NCBI RefSeq assembly: GCF_021228125.1
Contig: NZ_JAJQQS010000025.1
Coordinates: 1 to 64,000, forward strand
Origin: Streptomyces albireticuli
GTDB lineage: Bacteria > Actinomycetota > Actinomycetes > Streptomycetales > Streptomycetaceae
Length of the DNA stretch: 64,000 nt
Reading direction: 5' to 3'
Under the pieces are notes generated by a model that searched no databases, was not told where the DNA came from, and saw only the letters and a program-made list of their open reading frames with translations. Both the position numbers and the translations under genes were made by a program. This document shows, piece by piece, positions 9,502 through 18,121 of this stretch (its first letter is position 1; each line of letters begins with the position of its first letter).

Positions 9502-10017
9502 TCAAAGCACGCGCTGGTAGCGGAGCTCGGTGAGTGTGATCCCGTCGTAGATGTCTTCCTGAGCCGCCCCGTCGGCCTGGTAGCCGGCTCGCTCGTAGAA
9601 GCGCTGGGCTCGTTGGTTGTCACGCAGAACCCACAAAGCTGATTCCTCGAAGCCTTGGCCCTTCATCTGATCATGAGCCTCACCGAGGAGGATCTGGCCG
9701 ATGCCCTGGCCGATCAGATCCTGCGATACGTACAGGGCGTAGACCTCACCGACCCGTCCCGGGGCGGGAATCTCACTTCGACACGGTCCGAAGCAGATCC
9801 ACCCCACCGGGCCGCGGTCACCGAGCGCCACAAGGTCTCGTGCCTTTCGTCCAGGTCGAGAAAGCCACTGCCGCCGTCGAGCGGCATCACCTTCCACCGT
9901 CATCGCGTCCAAATACGTCCGGGGAACGATGCCGGTGTACGCCGCCTGCCATCCTCGGACTCGGATCGTCGAAACGGCCTCGATGTCGGCCACATCCATC
10001 TCCCGCACGTGCACCAT
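9502..10017 (-). CDS. GNAT-family N-acetyltransferase
   Basis: A 171-residue single-domain protein of the GNAT fold. It starts with VREMDVADIEAVSTIRVRGW, contains the acetyl-CoA pyrophosphate-binding stretch VSQDLIGQGIGQILLGEA (Q-x-x-G-x-G/A), and ends with the usual FYERAGY element. GNAT enzymes move an acetyl group from acetyl-CoA to an amine; the substrate cannot be told. The frame continues 72 codons upstream, but the family begins at the ATG at 10015-10017. It lies downstream of a strong terminator, so it is probably transcribed on its own. Confidence 0.85.
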   Translation of the reverse strand: MVHVREMDVADIEAVSTIRVRGWQAAYTGIVPRTYLDAMTVEGDAARRRQWLSRPGRKARDLVALGDRGPVGWICFGPCRSEIPAPGRVGEVYALYVSQDLIGQGIGQILLGEAHDQMKGQGFEESALWVLRDNQRAQRFYERAGYQADGAAQEDIYDGITLTELRYQRVL

Positions 10018-10165
10018 CGCGCCACCGTAAAGGCACAGGCGCCTCGGAACGAACTGCTTTACCTCGCTGTCGGTGCCTCCCTTGAGGAGAGCGGCTCCTG
10101 ACGAACGGTCTTCCCCGCGGACTCCCGCCCACAACCAGCGTGAGCGCACCGAGAAACGGGAGAGC

Positions 10166-10216
10166 CATCCCTTGGTCTTCGCCCGGCGGAGGCCGCCGGG
10201 CGAAGACCAAGGGATG
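10166..10216. terminator. Perfect 24-bp inverted repeat, probable terminator
   Basis: Arms 10166-10189 and 10193-10216 are exact reverse complements with a 3-bp loop (AGG); the left arm starts CATCCCTTGGTCTTCGCCCG. It lies between the stop of the Rep-like gene at 10288 and the start of the GNAT gene, both leftward, so it should end the former's transcript. Confidence 0.85.
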
Positions 10217-10287
10217 AAAGGAAACCAGCCCACCTACAACGTAAGGAACCCTGCCCGACTGAACACGGGGGTATGGCCGGGACAGCA

Positions 10288-11712
10288 TCAGTGCAGACAG
10301 ATGCGTCGAGCGTAGGTCAGCCGCAGAGCACGGTCCACGAGGCCGGTTCCGTACAAGAACCCCGCGGCCGACCAGCCGAGCTCCTCCACCGCGTTAATGA
10401 TCAATGCGGTGTCCCCTCGCCGATAGGCGGCGCGTGCGGCCTGACGCAAATCGATGAGGTCGTCCTCGCTCAGGGCTTCGATCCCGGGTAAAGGGGACAT
10501 GACGGCGTGGACTCCGTGCGAGGCACGCAGAGTGGCGAGGGCGGCGAGGAACTCCTGGTTCGGGACAGAGCCCTCGTCGTTCTCGGAGCTGCGTCGGAGG
10601 GCCTCTTCCCGCATCCAGGCGTCAAGGCGTAGCTGCGCGGCGATGTACAGGTGGGGGCGTTGTGGCCGCCAGGCGGTGGTGCAGCCGAACCGGATGGCCG
10701 GGGAGATCTCCCTCAGCCAGACGTTGATGCTTCGTTCGTCCCAGCCCTCGGCGACTTTGTCGACCAGTGCCCAGGACAGTTCCGGAATGGTCGCGTGCTG
10801 GGCCCAGGGGTGCAGAGGCCGTAACGAGCGGGCGAGTCGATCCGCTGTGCCGTACATGGCGGCTGTGACGGTGTGGCCCAGGGTGCTCTTCCGGGGCGGT
10901 CTCGTTCTTCTTCGACGCGCTCGCGTAGTTCTTTCCCCACCACCATCTACACGATCTCGTCCGCGAGGGGTGGATGCGAGAGAATGGGGCGCACGGCTCC
11001 CCGGGCGACCGGGGCGGTGCCTTTTCGGGGAAGCATCGGTGCGGCGCCGGCGGTTCCCGGTCCCGCGGACGCCGATGACCCGGCCCCCGTAGCCGGTTCC
11101 TGCCAGTCGGTGTCCCATGGCCCTGTCGTACACGGCCGGGATGACGGCGCCGTACACGGTGGCCGTCGCCACGTATTTCCGGCCGGGTAAGCGGAGGTTG
11201 CGCTTGGATCCGTGCACCAGCCAGACCAGCGCGCCCAGCTCCCTGAGGACCGCGACATGCCGTTTGACCGTGGCCACCGACACCTCCAGGCGCCGCGCCG
11301 TGCCGATCAGGTCGTACAGGACGATTCCGCGCTGGTAGTCCATCCGCCGCGCCAGGTCCCGGGCCACCGCCAGCGTCGTGGGGCCGGCCTTCGGGTGCAG
11401 GCCCGCGCCGACCAGCCAGGTCACGGCACGCGTCCAGGCCCGGGGCTGAGCACGGCGGGATGCGGTGCGCAGGATGTCCTGGTCCTCGCCGCGTACTACT
11501 GGGAAGGCGTGGCCGGGAGGCAGGGTGGTTTCAGGGTCTGGAACCGTGGCGCTCGGTGCGGGCCCTCCGGCTCCGCCACGGTGCCCGCTTGTGGTGGGTG
11601 GAGCGGGCGGGCGGGAGGCGTCCGGAGCTGCTGTGGCGGCCGGGAAGGTAGGGGGTTCCATAGGCTGGGAGCGGGCATGCTGTAGCTGACAGATGGCAGC
11701 GTGATGCTGCAT
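10288..11712 (-). CDS. Winged-helix plasmid Rep-like protein, copy 3 (divergent)
   Basis: About 474 residues from the chosen ATG at 11710-11712, which has AGGAAG upstream. The open frame extends further but with poor composition. A winged helix is seen mid-protein (LIGTARRLEVSVATVKRHVA, LRELGALVWLVHGSK). An Arg-rich linker follows, then a C-terminal region ending FLYGTGLVDRALRLTYARR that matches the LVDxxxRL end of the Rep-like proteins at 8037 and 27717. The first 90 residues are Pro/Ala-rich. It lies close to copy 1, on the opposite strand. A replication or copy-control role is inferred from this family only. Confidence 0.65.
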   Translation of the reverse strand: MQHHAAICQLQHARSQPMEPPTFPAATAAPDASRPPAPPTTSGHRGGAGGPAPSATVPDPETTLPPGHAFPVVRGEDQDILRTASRRAQPRAWTRAVTWLVGAGLHPKAGPTTLAVARDLARRMDYQRGIVLYDLIGTARRLEVSVATVKRHVAVLRELGALVWLVHGSKRNLRLPGRKYVATATVYGAVIPAVYDRAMGHRLAGTGYGGRVIGVRGTGNRRRRTDASPKRHRPGRPGSRAPHSLASTPRGRDRVDGGGERTTRARRRRTRPPRKSTLGHTVTAAMYGTADRLARSLRPLHPWAQHATIPELSWALVDKVAEGWDERSINVWLREISPAIRFGCTTAWRPQRPHLYIAAQLRLDAWMREEALRRSSENDEGSVPNQEFLAALATLRASHGVHAVMSPLPGIEALSEDDLIDLRQAARAAYRRGDTALIINAVEELGWSAAGFLYGTGLVDRALRLTYARRICLH

Positions 11713-12443
11713 GATGAGCAGCGCTTCCTTCCTGCTTTTGGGAACAGGACGGCCCGCATTGCGAGGGGCTGCCCTGGAAGGGTGGCGTTCCGCCTGGATC
11801 GCGTGACTGTGGAAGGTGCCTCGGTCCAGGCCCTGGCTCGGGTTATGACACGAGCTGTGAAGGGGCCGCCTGGTGATTGGCGTCGCCAGGTCGGTCCGTA
11901 TGAAGGTTCGCGGCGTTCCATGCCGCACGGCTCTAGGGCATCTTCACGTCCTTGTGCCCGTCTCCGGGCAAGGGGCACATCGGTGGGACACGGAGTGCGG
12001 GCCGGGAGTGCGTCCGAGCAGCCTTTTGAAGAGCGGGCGCGGCCGTAGGCGGCACGGAGCCACACGGCGGTGAACCGCCCGGGAGTTCCGCGGCGGCCAT
12101 GGCGGCAGTCCTGCGCTGATCAACAGTAGCCGTCGTACCGGCTGAGTCGTTCACGCCTGTGCCTGGCCCCCCTCGCTGTGTCGCACCGGCGGTTTCGGGT
12201 TGCCGGTCGCGCACCGTCCGCAAGAGCCCCCGCACCGGACGACGGGTCGATCATTGCGGGCTGACCACCGGGTGTCAACGGTTGTTGAGGTAAGGTGGGA
12301 CGGAATTTCATTACTCAATTTGGCTATTTTCCAAGCGTGTTGAGGACGGCCGATCAGTGAGGCCGCGGCTAGTAAAGATCGCCGAGGATGGGCATACTGC
12401 TGCCTGTCCGATCCGACGCGCACCAGCAGCCGGGGAGTTTCGC
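11713..12443. other. Divergent intergenic region with AT-rich promoter segment
   Basis: About 730 bp. The right end (12297-12335) is AT-rich: TTTCATTACTCAATTTGG then CTATTTTCC, about 110 bp ahead of the XRE gene. Part of it (GGCTATTTT) recurs at 17333 in the other divergent control region of this locus. No supported gene. Confidence 0.4.
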
Positions 12444-12887
12444 ATGGGCGGTACCAGCGCGAAAACGGGTGAGCGCGTCGCTGACCTCCAGTTCGCCGAG
12501 CGCCTGGACATCTTGTTCGCTGATATGTACCCGGCCTCGCAAGGCCGGCCCTACACCAACGGCGAGGTGGCCCGGGCCACCGGCTTGAGCACCACTGCCA
12601 TCGGCTATCTGCGTTCGGGCAGGAACCAGCCATCCTTCGACACGGCGGTACGACTCGCCGGCTTCTTCGGTGTCCCGCTGGACTTCTTCCGGAGCGATGA
12701 GGTCGCCGCCGCGGTCCGCGCGGACCTGGCCGATCTCGCCGCCTACCGTGACGGGCGGGCGCGCAGGATCCTGCGCCGCTCCGCGGGTTTGCCCCCGGCA
12801 GTGCAGGACGCGATCGAGGCGGTCATCAGTGAGTACCACGGCGCGTCCGGACAACCCCGGTCAGGAGAAGTAGCACCTGAGGAATGA
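12444..12887 (+). CDS. Small XRE-family DNA-binding protein
   Basis: A 147-residue protein with an XRE helix-turn-helix of the EspR-like variety: NGEVARATGLSTTAIGYLRS then GRNQPSFDTAVRLAGFFGVP at about residues 35-75. ATG 12444 has GGGGAG upstream; an in-frame ATG at 12357 lacks one. It resembles the XRE protein at 16724, especially around LAxFFxxPxxxFxR, and both neighbour ImmA-MAB_1171c modules. It may regulate that locus, possibly being a protease target, but this is inference. Confidence 0.78.
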   Translation: MGGTSAKTGERVADLQFAERLDILFADMYPASQGRPYTNGEVARATGLSTTAIGYLRSGRNQPSFDTAVRLAGFFGVPLDFFRSDEVAAAVRADLADLAAYRDGRARRILRRSAGLPPAVQDAIEAVISEYHGASGQPRSGEVAPEE

Positions 12888-13116
12888 CCGGTGGACGGCG
12901 GCCCGGCGTCCCACACCGCCCCACCCTCGTCGTCGCCTGCCCCGAGGACCGGGTGGTGTTCTATCGACCGGCTGCGGTCCAACTGTCGCTAGCACCGCCG
13001 ACGCGCTGCGCAAGCGGCAGCTGGGCTGATCAGGTAACCCGCCCGTGCGAGCGGGCCCGGGCTTTCTGCCGGCCCCGGCCCGCGACGGGCAGGCGTTTCG
13101 CGCCCGGGCAGCCCGG

Positions 13117-13347
13117 TCAGTCCTCCGGCCGAAGCCGCTGACGAGCCGCCTTCAGCCGCTGGTCGTAGTCAGGTGCGAACAGGTCGGGAAGCGTCCTGTC
13201 CAGCGTTCCGGCGATCCGGTGGATCGGCGCCCACACCGCCGGGTCGACGACGTGCCTGAGCTCGGTCATCCGGAGCTTCTCCAGCCAGTGCGACAGCACC
13301 AGGGCCTCGTCGCTCGTCAGCTCGATCGTGACCTGGCTGTCGCCCAT
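13117..13347 (-). CDS. Small conserved hypothetical protein
   Basis: A 76-residue protein beginning MGDSQVTIELTSDEALVLSH and continuing with an amphipathic WLEKL helix. GAAGGGG stands a suitable distance before the ATG at 13345-13347; an upstream in-frame start would add 12 residues. Similar short acidic proteins occur in many Streptomyces genomes without known function. It lies between the XRE gene and the oxidoreductase gene, leftward like the latter. Confidence 0.6.
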   Translation of the reverse strand: MGDSQVTIELTSDEALVLSHWLEKLRMTELRHVVDPAVWAPIHRIAGTLDRTLPDLFAPDYDQRLKAARQRLRPED

Positions 13348-13448
13348 ACGCACCCCTTCGGCCGGAACTCCTTCCCCGATCACGCGAATTTACCGGTTCC
13401 CGGGAGCGAGGGAGCACGGAACCGGCAGAACGGGGCAGGACCGGCCCG

Positions 13449-14882
13449 TCAGCTCCGGGCTCGCCGGGCGTGCTGGAAGGACAGTTCGGCGGTGGTCAGT
13501 GGTGGTCCGGTCAGGGGGCGCCGGCCGGGGCCTCGCAGTGCCGCGATCATCATGTCCGGCGTCGCCAAGGTGGTGAGGGGCCTGGAGAGCGTCATGGCGG
13601 AGATCAGGGCGCGGGCCACGGCCGGGCGGCCGGTGGCGGTGAGGGCGACGCGGTCCATGTAGGCGCGCAGCAGGCGGGCCGCGGGCGGGGGCTGGGTTCC
13701 GGTGGCTCCGGGGTAGAGGATGTCCTGGCCGGTGGCCAGGGCCCAGGCGGTGTCGACGGCCTTGCCGGTGGCGCGTTGGACGCGGCGGGCGAGTTCGGAG
13801 GCGTCCAGGGGATGCCGGGTCAGTTCGGTGCGGAGGGCTTGGGCGCTGTGCGCGGCGACGGACATGCCGTGTCCGTAGACGGGGTTGTAGGTGGCGACGG
13901 CGTCGCCGAGGACGGTCAGGCCGGCGGGCCAGGTGGCCAGGCGTTCGTAGTAGCGGCGGCGGTTGACGGTGCTGCGGGTGACGGTGACGTCGGTGAGGGG
14001 TTCGGCATCGGTGATGAGGTCGGCGACGACGGGGTGGCGGACCTGGCGGGCGAAGGGTTCGAAGAGGGCGGGGTCCTTGGTCGGTTCGCCGCCGCGGGTG
14101 CCGGAGAGGGTGACCAGCCACCGTCGGTCCTCGATGGGGACCAGGGTGGCGGTCTGTCCGGGGACGGGTTCGCGGGTGTCGGCCTGGACGTTGACGACGG
14201 GGAAATCCTCCGTGCCGTCGGGGGCGCGGAAGATGCGTGTGGCGTAGACGAGGCCGGAGTCCACGACCTCCTCGTGCACGCGGGGCAGGCCGAGGTCGGT
14301 GAGCCACTGGGGGATGCGGGAGCCGCGACCGGTGGCGTCGACGACGAGGCCGGCCTCCAGGTCCTGTTCCGTGCCGTCGGCGGTGTCGCGTACGCGTACG
14401 CCGGTGACGTGGCGCGCGTTTCCCAGGAGAGTGACGGGTTCGGTGCGGCGGAGGAGGGTGACGCCGGGCAGGGCGAGGGCTTGTTCGCGGACGACCCAGT
14501 CCAGGAGGTCACGGGTGCAGGCGATGAGGTACTGCATCTCGGGCCACCGGCGTATCCAGCCCTGGGGGGACAGTGAGGCCAGCCCGGTGGGCAGGGCGAT
14601 GCGGCGTGCCCCGGCCTCCAGCCAGCGCTGGTGGGTGCCGGGCAGGAGGCTTTCGATGGTGCGGGCGCCGCCGGACCACAGGAGGTGGGCGTGGCGTGCC
14701 TGCGGGAGGCCCTTGCGGGGTGCGGGCTCGGGAGGCAGCTCGTCCCGGTCGACGAGGATGATTTCGTCGGTGTGCGGGGCGAGTGCGGCGGCGGCGAGCA
14801 TGCCGGTCATTCCCGCGCCGAGGATCACTGCCCGCCGGTGGCGGGCCGGGCGGTGGTCAGTGGTCCTGTTCGGCTGGTGCAT
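13449..14882 (-). CDS. FAD-dependent oxidoreductase/monooxygenase-like, module 2
   Basis: A 477-residue flavoprotein. The Rossmann dinucleotide-binding motif is VILGAGMTGMLAAAALAPH at about residues 19-37. The substrate-side region WPEMQYLIACTRDLLDWVV and VVDATGRGSRIPQWL near residue 185 are typical of this group, and the second FAD motif VLGDAVATYNPVYGHGMSVA is near 310. Relatives include epoxidase-like and geranylgeranyl-reductase-like enzymes; the substrate is unknown. Its start overlaps the end of the MAB_1171c gene by 26 bp, so the two are translated from one message. It is the last gene of module 2. Confidence 0.82.
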   Translation of the reverse strand: MHQPNRTTDHRPARHRRAVILGAGMTGMLAAAALAPHTDEIILVDRDELPPEPAPRKGLPQARHAHLLWSGGARTIESLLPGTHQRWLEAGARRIALPTGLASLSPQGWIRRWPEMQYLIACTRDLLDWVVREQALALPGVTLLRRTEPVTLLGNARHVTGVRVRDTADGTEQDLEAGLVVDATGRGSRIPQWLTDLGLPRVHEEVVDSGLVYATRIFRAPDGTEDFPVVNVQADTREPVPGQTATLVPIEDRRWLVTLSGTRGGEPTKDPALFEPFARQVRHPVVADLITDAEPLTDVTVTRSTVNRRRYYERLATWPAGLTVLGDAVATYNPVYGHGMSVAAHSAQALRTELTRHPLDASELARRVQRATGKAVDTAWALATGQDILYPGATGTQPPPAARLLRAYMDRVALTATGRPAVARALISAMTLSRPLTTLATPDMMIAALRGPGRRPLTGPPLTTAELSFQHARRARS

Positions 14883-16086
14883 GGGTGGTTGTCTCCTGCT
14901 CCTGGAGGTGTCGGCGGGCGGTGGCGACGATGGGTGAGTGCCGTAGTGCTCGGGAGACCCGGACGAGTGCGGTCAGTGGCAGCGGGGGCTCGGCGGTGGT
15001 GCTTCTGGGTTGCTGGTCGAGGGGGAGGGCGGGGGTGGGGAGGCCGGCGCTCTTCTTCTGTGCGGCCACGGCGAGTACCGCGGCCTCGGCGATGGCTTCG
15101 GCTTCCCTGCCGGTCCTGCCGGTCCGGTGCGCCCGTTCCAGGGCGGCGTCGGCGACGGTGGCCTCGAAGTAGGGGCGCAGGGCCAGGCGTCCGTCGTGGA
15201 TTTCCGCGATGCGCCGGGTCAGTCGCAGGTCGACGGCCCACCAGGGGACCGGGACGTTCGCGACCACGCCGGGGGTGGCCGTGGAGAGCGTGGCCCATAG
15301 GCAGTGGAGGGCCGGGTGGGTCCGGAGGGCGGCGAAGGTGTCGCCGGCGGCGGTGAGGTGGTGTCCCAGGAGGGGTAGGAGGAAGCCGGTGGCGATGCAC
15401 AGCGTGCCCATCGCGCCGAACCGGGGTGCGGCCAGCGTGCTGAGGTTGTCCCAGTCGGTGCCCGTCCAGCGGGCGGCGACGGCCGCGAGTTTGGTGAGGT
15501 CGAATCCCAGGTTGCACAGGAAGCCGGCCGTCAGGACGCGCAGGCCGCGCTGGAGCCAGGGCCGTCCGGTGGCGTGTCGGGCCCAGCTGCCGCAGACGGT
15601 ACTGATCGAGATCGCGGCGACGCCGGTGGCGAGGAGGTACAGGACGATCATTTCCCGGATGAACGGGGTGTTGGCGTAGTAGGTGTCCAGGTCGACGCGT
15701 CGTTCCTCGGGAGCGTTGCCCAGGGCGAAGAGGGCGCACAGCGCGACGATGACGAGCCCGTATCCCGCCGCCCAGCGGCGGGCGGCGCGCTCCCGTTGTG
15801 GCGCGGGGCCGCCGCGCCAGCGGTCGATGAGGATGAGCCAGGAGGCGGCCAGGGCGCTGAGCAGGGAGTAGACGAGCGGGGCGGCGATGTTGGGGACCCC
15901 GGTGAGGCGGTTGACGAAGGCGATGCTGGTGGGGGCCGCGAAGGCGAAGGTTCCGCAGCTGAAGAAGAGCACGGCGCAGACCACGCGGAGCAGGGTGTCC
16001 TGCGGAGCGCGGGCGAGGTCGCGCAGTTTGAGGCAGAGCGCCGTCCCCACGACGATCGAGGGGAGGTAGTAGACCGGGTCAGGCAC
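14857..16086 (-). CDS. MAB_1171c-family membrane protein, module 2
   Basis: About 409 residues from GTG 16084-16086: VPDPVYYLPSIVVGTALCLK opens the first of about seven membrane segments, followed by a soluble domain with LRLTRRIAEIHDGRLALRPY, matched by DLRWRISRCITEIRDAQLAM in the copy at 18114. The GTG start lies within GTGCCTGA, overlapping the stop of the upstream protease gene by 8 bp, the same arrangement as in module 3. The frame continues upstream into the protease gene because that gene is frameshifted. Length is almost equal to the module 1 copy. Role unknown. Confidence 0.75.
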   Translation of the reverse strand: MPDPVYYLPSIVVGTALCLKLRDLARAPQDTLLRVVCAVLFFSCGTFAFAAPTSIAFVNRLTGVPNIAAPLVYSLLSALAASWLILIDRWRGGPAPQRERAARRWAAGYGLVIVALCALFALGNAPEERRVDLDTYYANTPFIREMIVLYLLATGVAAISISTVCGSWARHATGRPWLQRGLRVLTAGFLCNLGFDLTKLAAVAARWTGTDWDNLSTLAAPRFGAMGTLCIATGFLLPLLGHHLTAAGDTFAALRTHPALHCLWATLSTATPGVVANVPVPWWAVDLRLTRRIAEIHDGRLALRPYFEATVADAALERAHRTGRTGREAEAIAEAAVLAVAAQKKSAGLPTPALPLDQQPRSTTAEPPLPLTALVRVSRALRHSPIVATARRHLQEQETTTHAPAEQDH

Positions 16087-16638
16087 GCACGGGCCCCTGG
16101 AGGTTCTGGGGTCCCAGGGAGGCTTCGAGGCGCTGGACGAGTCCTGAGACCGGTGCCTGGCGGAGGCTGTCGTGGGCTTCCTGAGCGAGCCATTTGCGGG
16201 CCCTGCTGCCCAGGAGTGAGCCGAACGTCTCCGCCGCGGTTTCGTCGTGGTCGCAGAAGGCCGTGCGTGCCGCGAGCCGTCGTAGCGCGGTGTGGGCCGT
16301 GCCGGGGGCGAGCAGGGGGCGGCCTCCGCCGTGCTGAGGGCGGGGTCGGCGCGGTGGTGCTCTTCCAGGTGCCACAGGTCGTGTCCCAGGATGACGAGCT
16401 GGTGGACCGGGGCGGTGTCCTTCTCGCAGAGCACCAGGTGCTGGGCGTCGGTGGCCACCCACAGGCCGCTGACGGTTCCGGCGGGGAAGGACACCAGCCG
16501 GTGACTGACCGGGCGGTCGTGGCGTCGGCTCATCCCGGCGCACAGGGCGGTGAACAGGACATCCGGGCGTGCGGGGCCCGGCAGGTCCAGTCCGCTCAGC
16601 AGTTCGGCGCATAATCGCCGCATCCTCTTCAGGTCCAC
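16079..16638 (-). pseudogene. Frameshifted ImmA/IrrE-type metalloprotease, module 2
   Basis: The first 110 codons (from ATG 16636-16638) read as an ImmA-like protein, with VILGHDLWHLEEHH at the protease motif. The sensible reading then shifts near 16314-16320, within or next to a run of five Gs (Cs on the coding strand). It continues in another frame as RPLLAPGTAHTALRRLAART and DETAAETFGSLLGSRARKW to a stop at 16079-16081. The motif is HDxxH rather than HExxH, so the catalytic Glu is also changed. It is either a decayed gene or a base-call error in the G run; loss of the Glu favours decay. Confidence 0.65.
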
Positions 16639-16723
16639 GGTCGCTCCGGCCGTCGTGCGCTCTCGTCGATCATGTTCTTCCCACCCACCCTGCGTCGTGT
16701 GCTCCGGGCTGTTCTGTGGTGTC

Positions 16724-17281
16724 TCACGTGTCGCGGGCGGGTGGAGGGGGGCGGTCGTTGCCCAGGATCTGGTCGACGATGCCGAGGACGGCTGTCAGTC
16801 CTTCGTCGGAGAGTTCGTTGGCGCGCAATGCGAGCTCTTTGACCCTGTGCTTGACCATGAGTTCGTCCATGCGGGTGGCTGGGTTGTCGCGGTCCGGCGC
16901 CGGAGGCGCTGTCCTTCTTCCGGGGGCGGTGGGGAGGTGATGGTCGCCGGTTTCGAGTGCGCGCAGGGTGCGTTCCACCTCGTGCACCGCGGGGTCGCCC
17001 GCCGGCCTCAGGAAGTAGTCCGAGCTGGGGATGTCGAAGAAGTCGGCCAGGCGGACGGCCTTCTCCAGGGTCGGGACGGACTTTCCCTTCCGCAGGTTGC
17101 TGATGTACTGGCTGGAGACCCTGACGTGTTCCGCGATCTCCACATCGGTGTACCGCCGCTCTCCGGTGGGGTAGCCGGTGTCGATCAGGCGCTGTAATCG
17201 GCGACCGAGCAGCGCGGCGGCCGTGGGAGCGGGAGCGCCTGGGGCCGCCTCATCCGGGCGTGGAGGCGTGGACATGGGCAT
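16724..17281 (-). CDS. XRE-family regulator at head of module 2
   Basis: About 185 residues. Helix-turn-helix at residues about 30-85: TDVEIAEHVRVSSQYISNLR and KGKSVPTLEKAVRLADFFD, followed by a Pro-rich linker and a helical tail (VKELALRANELSDEGLTAVL). Two adjacent ATGs (17273-17275 and 17279-17281) could start it and neither has a strong ribosome site. It is 86 bp ahead of the frameshifted protease gene on the same strand and is divergent from module 3, so it is well placed to control both modules from the shared upstream region. Confidence 0.78.
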   Translation of the reverse strand: MPMSTPPRPDEAAPGAPAPTAAALLGRRLQRLIDTGYPTGERRYTDVEIAEHVRVSSQYISNLRKGKSVPTLEKAVRLADFFDIPSSDYFLRPAGDPAVHEVERTLRALETGDHHLPTAPGRRTAPPAPDRDNPATRMDELMVKHRVKELALRANELSDEGLTAVLGIVDQILGNDRPPPPARDT

Positions 17282-17590
17282 GCAGTGTAGGACTCGCGGC
17301 CAACCGCGGGGAACCTGCAATCAACAATAATGGGCTATTTTTGATCGCTGAGGGCCTTAAGTGCCCTGTGATGCCCGAGAGTTCAATAATAATTGACAGG
17401 AGCGTGCATGGTCTGTGACCTTACGTGATCATAGGGCGCGGGACGGCTGTGCCCCCGAGAGGAGGGCCCCGCGATGCCCCGAGGTTCCACGTACCACCCT
17501 CCGGCGTACGTCTCACCGGCCCGCGCACCGCAGGTGCTGAAGCGGCACCGCGCCGGCCGGCACCGCGCACGGGGGCGGTGACCGCCCGCC
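17282..17590. promoter_or_regulatory. Shared divergent control region with AT-rich inverted repeats
   Basis: Between the leftward XRE gene and the rightward module 3. TCAAT-AATA-ATTGA (17383-17396) is an exact inverted repeat and overlaps a TTGACA hexamer (17393-17398). A related looser pair (TCAA...TTGA around GGGCTATTTT, 17321-17344) lies 60 bp away. These are strong operator candidates for the XRE protein. The rest (17410-17590) shows no supported gene. Confidence 0.55.
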
Positions 17591-18121
17591 ATGCCCTTAC
17601 GCGACAGCGCACGGACCAAGGTGACCCGGCGGCACTGCGAGAAGCGCCTGGCCTCGCTCGAACTGCCCCGCACCTGCGACATCCGGTCCCTCGTCACACA
17701 CATCGCCGAGCGCATAGGCCACCCCATCGAGCTCGTTCCCCGTTCGCTCGACCCCCGGTCGGTCTCCGGGCAGTGCGAGTTGCGCCACGGCGTCTACCGG
17801 ATCGTCTACCAGGCGCACACCAGCGCCTGGCACCAGGAACACATCATCAGCCACGAGCTCGGTCACCTGATCTCCGGCCATCCGTGCTCCGACATCGGTG
17901 ACGAAGCGACCGACCGGCCTCCGCCAGCCACCCGCGTACTGAGCGCGGGCACCGTGGCACGCATGCTGAACCGCTCCCAGTACGGGGACCCCCTGGAACG
18001 GGAGGCCGAGATCATCGGCACCCTGCTCCAGCAACACCTCGCCACCCACGCCCAGCCTTCCGCGCACGCCGCCACCTGGGTCGCCCCCGCACTCGAACAC
18101 ACCTGGGGCGGCCGTGCATGA
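17591..18121 (+). CDS. ImmA/IrrE-type metalloprotease, module 3
   Basis: A 176-residue intact version of the protease. The zinc motif HELGH is at about residues 88-92 followed by LISGHPC, and EREAEIIGTLL about 55 residues later fits the third-ligand region. It is expected to be cytoplasmic and to cut a regulator, by analogy with ImmA/IrrE. Its stop overlaps the GTG of the following membrane-protein gene within GTGCATGA, so the two are translationally coupled. It is the best template for repairing the frameshifted copy at 16079. Confidence 0.78.
   Translation: MPLRDSARTKVTRRHCEKRLASLELPRTCDIRSLVTHIAERIGHPIELVPRSLDPRSVSGQCELRHGVYRIVYQAHTSAWHQEHIISHELGHLISGHPCSDIGDEATDRPPPATRVLSAGTVARMLNRSQYGDPLEREAEIIGTLLQQHLATHAQPSAHAATWVAPALEHTWGGRA

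Noticed and set aside
14857-16638. A natural fusion of metalloprotease and MAB_1171c membrane protein
   Set aside because: The protease sense moves to another frame and ends at 16079, with the same 8-bp overlap as module 3, so the long frame is an artefact of a frameshift.
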